A stretch of 64,000 bases of DNA from the NCBI GenBank assembly GCA_029863605.1, contig JAOTVB010000006.1, positions 124,001 through 188,000 of the forward strand, read 5' to 3'. Below, one piece after another: positions 62,909-64,000 of the stretch. A program made the translations under genes and the position numbers. Every line of letters starts with the position of its first letter. Position 1 is the stretch's first letter. This stretch comes from Myxococcales bacterium (GTDB lineage Bacteria > Myxococcota_A > Polyangia > Polyangiales > Houyiibacteriaceae). The notes beneath the pieces are model-generated. The model was not told the origin of the DNA. It was given only the letters and a program-made list of their open reading frames with translations, and made no database searches.

Positions 62909-63805
62909 TCAGTAGTGCCAGGGGAACTTCCGGTAATCTCGGGGTCGTTTTTCGAGAAACGCATCCCGCCCTTCTTGAGCCTCCTCGGTGCCGTACGCCA
63001 AACGAGTGGCTTCCCCGGCGAAAATCTGCTGTCCGACGAGCCCATCGTCGATCATGTTGAAGCCGAATTTGAGCATTCGCATGGCCGTCGGGCTCTTGGA
63101 ATTGATCGCCGCCGCCCACGCGAGGGCGAAGTCTTCTAGCTCCGCGTGGGGCACGACGGCGTTGACCATCCCCATGTCGGCTGCTTGTCGAGCATCGTAG
63201 TCGAGCCCCACGAAGAACACCTCGCGCGCCTTCTTCTGACCGACCTGACGCGCGAGCAAGGCCGAGCCGTAGCCACTATCGAAGCTGGCGACGTCCGGGT
63301 CGGTCTGCTTGAAGAGCGCATGCTCGCGGCTTGCGACCGTCAAGTCGCAGACCACGTGAAGACTGTGGCCGCCGCCCACGGCCCAGCCTGGCACCACGGC
63401 GATGACGATCTTGGGCATGAATCGAATCAGACGCTGGACTTCCAGAATGTGCAAGCGGCCGAGCCGCGCGGGATCGATCTCGCCGGCCGCATCGGTCTCG
63501 TACTTGTAGCCGTCCTTGCCCCGGATGCGCTGGTCGCCACCCGAGCAAAATGCCCAGCCACCATCTTTGGGCGACGGTCCGTTGCCTGTTAGCAAGACAC
63601 AACCGACATCCGACGTCTGTCGCGCGTCGTCCAAAACGCGGTAAAGCTCATCGACCGTGCTCGGTCGAAAGGCGTTCCGAACCTCGGGCCGATTGAAGGC
63701 GATACGAACCGTGCCTTGATCGTTTGCGCGATGGTACGTGATGTCCCGAAGAGCGAAGCCCGGGACCTCTGTCCATTTCGATGGGTCGAATAGCTCGGAA
63801 ACCAT
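62909..63805 (-). CDS. menB: 1,4-dihydroxy-2-naphthoyl-CoA synthase
   Basis: The 298-residue crotonase-fold enzyme would close the ring of o-succinylbenzoyl-CoA in menaquinone synthesis. It has RIAFNRPEVRNAFRPSTVDEL, the long MenB-type loop AFCSGGDQRIRGKDGY, oxyanion GWAVGGGHSLHVVCDL, KQTDPDVASFDSGYG and the C-terminal KFPWHY. These match MenB rather than generic enoyl-CoA hydratases. It is preceded at six bases by the end of a probable TetR regulator; no other men gene is in the window. Confidence 0.9.
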   Translation of the reverse strand: MVSELFDPSKWTEVPGFALRDITYHRANDQGTVRIAFNRPEVRNAFRPSTVDELYRVLDDARQTSDVGCVLLTGNGPSPKDGGWAFCSGGDQRIRGKDGYKYETDAAGEIDPARLGRLHILEVQRLIRFMPKIVIAVVPGWAVGGGHSLHVVCDLTVASREHALFKQTDPDVASFDSGYGSALLARQVGQKKAREVFFVGLDYDARQAADMGMVNAVVPHAELEDFALAWAAAINSKSPTAMRMLKFGFNMIDDGLVGQQIFAGEATRLAYGTEEAQEGRDAFLEKRPRDYRKFPWHY

Positions 63806-63811
63806 CGCCGT

Positions 63812-64000
63812 CTACTCGGTAAACTCGATCAACACGGCGAGGATGATCCGGCCGAGAAGCGTGGCGACCTGCTCGCGGCTGAATTCGCCGTCGATCCAGC
63901 GCTGCACGATTTCACCGGCCCCACTGAGGAACATGTCGGACAACGCGCGCGCTTCAGCATCGTCGACGCCAGTGAGCTCCCGGAGTGGGGCAAGCCAAGG
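63812..64000 (-). CDS. C-terminal end of a probable TetR-type regulator (cut by window edge)
   Basis: Sixty-two C-terminal residues are visible, helical, with ARALSDMFLSGAGEIVQRW, SREQVATLLGRIILAVL and a TAG stop at 63812. The pattern (W-I-D-G-E-F-S plus a final hydrophobic helix) is that of TetR C-terminal ligand domains. The DNA-binding half lies outside the window, so the assignment is tentative. It is six bases upstream of menB on the same strand. Confidence 0.6.
   Translation of the reverse strand, partial: PWLAPLRELTGVDDAEARALSDMFLSGAGEIVQRWIDGEFSREQVATLLGRIILAVLIEFTE

Overview
The window is 64 kb of GC-rich, densely packed bacterial chromosome. It reads like a Myxococcota/deltaproteobacterial-type genome: a membrane-anchored Ser/Thr kinase, many lipoproteins, much acyl-CoA and lipid metabolism, MMPL/RND export and many ATGA-coupled genes. 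That placement is inference from gene content; no rRNA or tRNA is present to test it. No CRISPR array, insertion sequence or phage module was seen.

Region 1 (1-11.0 kb, minus strand) is one long branched-chain amino acid operon: promoter, leader peptide, attenuator, ilvB-ilvN-ilvC-leuA-leuC-leuD-cimA-leuB, then the start of a malic enzyme gene. The leader (10875-10973) has 14 Val/Leu/Ile codons among 32. It is followed by mutually exclusive antiterminator and terminator helices, a complete translation-attenuation device. cimA implies isoleucine made from pyruvate through citramalate.

Region 2 (11-33 kb) holds a tandemly duplicated di-heme oxidoreductase with a DUF192 lipoprotein, a VOC protein, a membrane Ser/Thr kinase, an ABC-2 exporter, an aldehyde dehydrogenase, an SDR, and a TetR/acyl-CoA dehydrogenase pair whose twin operators lie inside the 3' end of the upstream gene. 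It continues with an FtsX-type ABC system carrying a ZnuA-like lipoprotein, and an outer-membrane protein/sulfatase/metallo-beta-lactamase unit divergent from a TetR/exported-protein unit.

Region 3 (33-58.4 kb) is mostly lipid and housekeeping functions: MBL-fold hydrolases, acyl-CoA synthetase and thioesterase, HspQ, a flavoprotein, an acyltransferase, a GMC oxidoreductase with partner, an IF-1 paralogue coupled to a branched-polyamine synthase (BpsA), a lipase, a PaaX-like regulator, PdxJ, an SDR/DUF1214/sulfotransferase unit, a nucleoside transporter, an MMPL exporter, and an SCP-x-type thiolase with its DUF35 partner.

Region 4 (58.4-62.3 kb) is the most novel part: a RiPP-like cluster. 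An S24/S26-peptidase-like protein, an HPr-kinase-like protein, a PqqD-like recognition element, a radical SAM/SPASM enzyme and a 55-aa precursor peptide lie in one minus-strand operon, with a converging nucleotidyltransferase. The accessory set (PqqD, HPrK-like, nucleotidyltransferase) is one known from some lasso-peptide clusters, but here a radical SAM enzyme replaces the lasso cyclase and protease. Next to it are a candidate small RNA with a strong terminator, an RRM RNA-binding protein gene that seems to start at AUC, menB, and the 3' end of a probable regulator.
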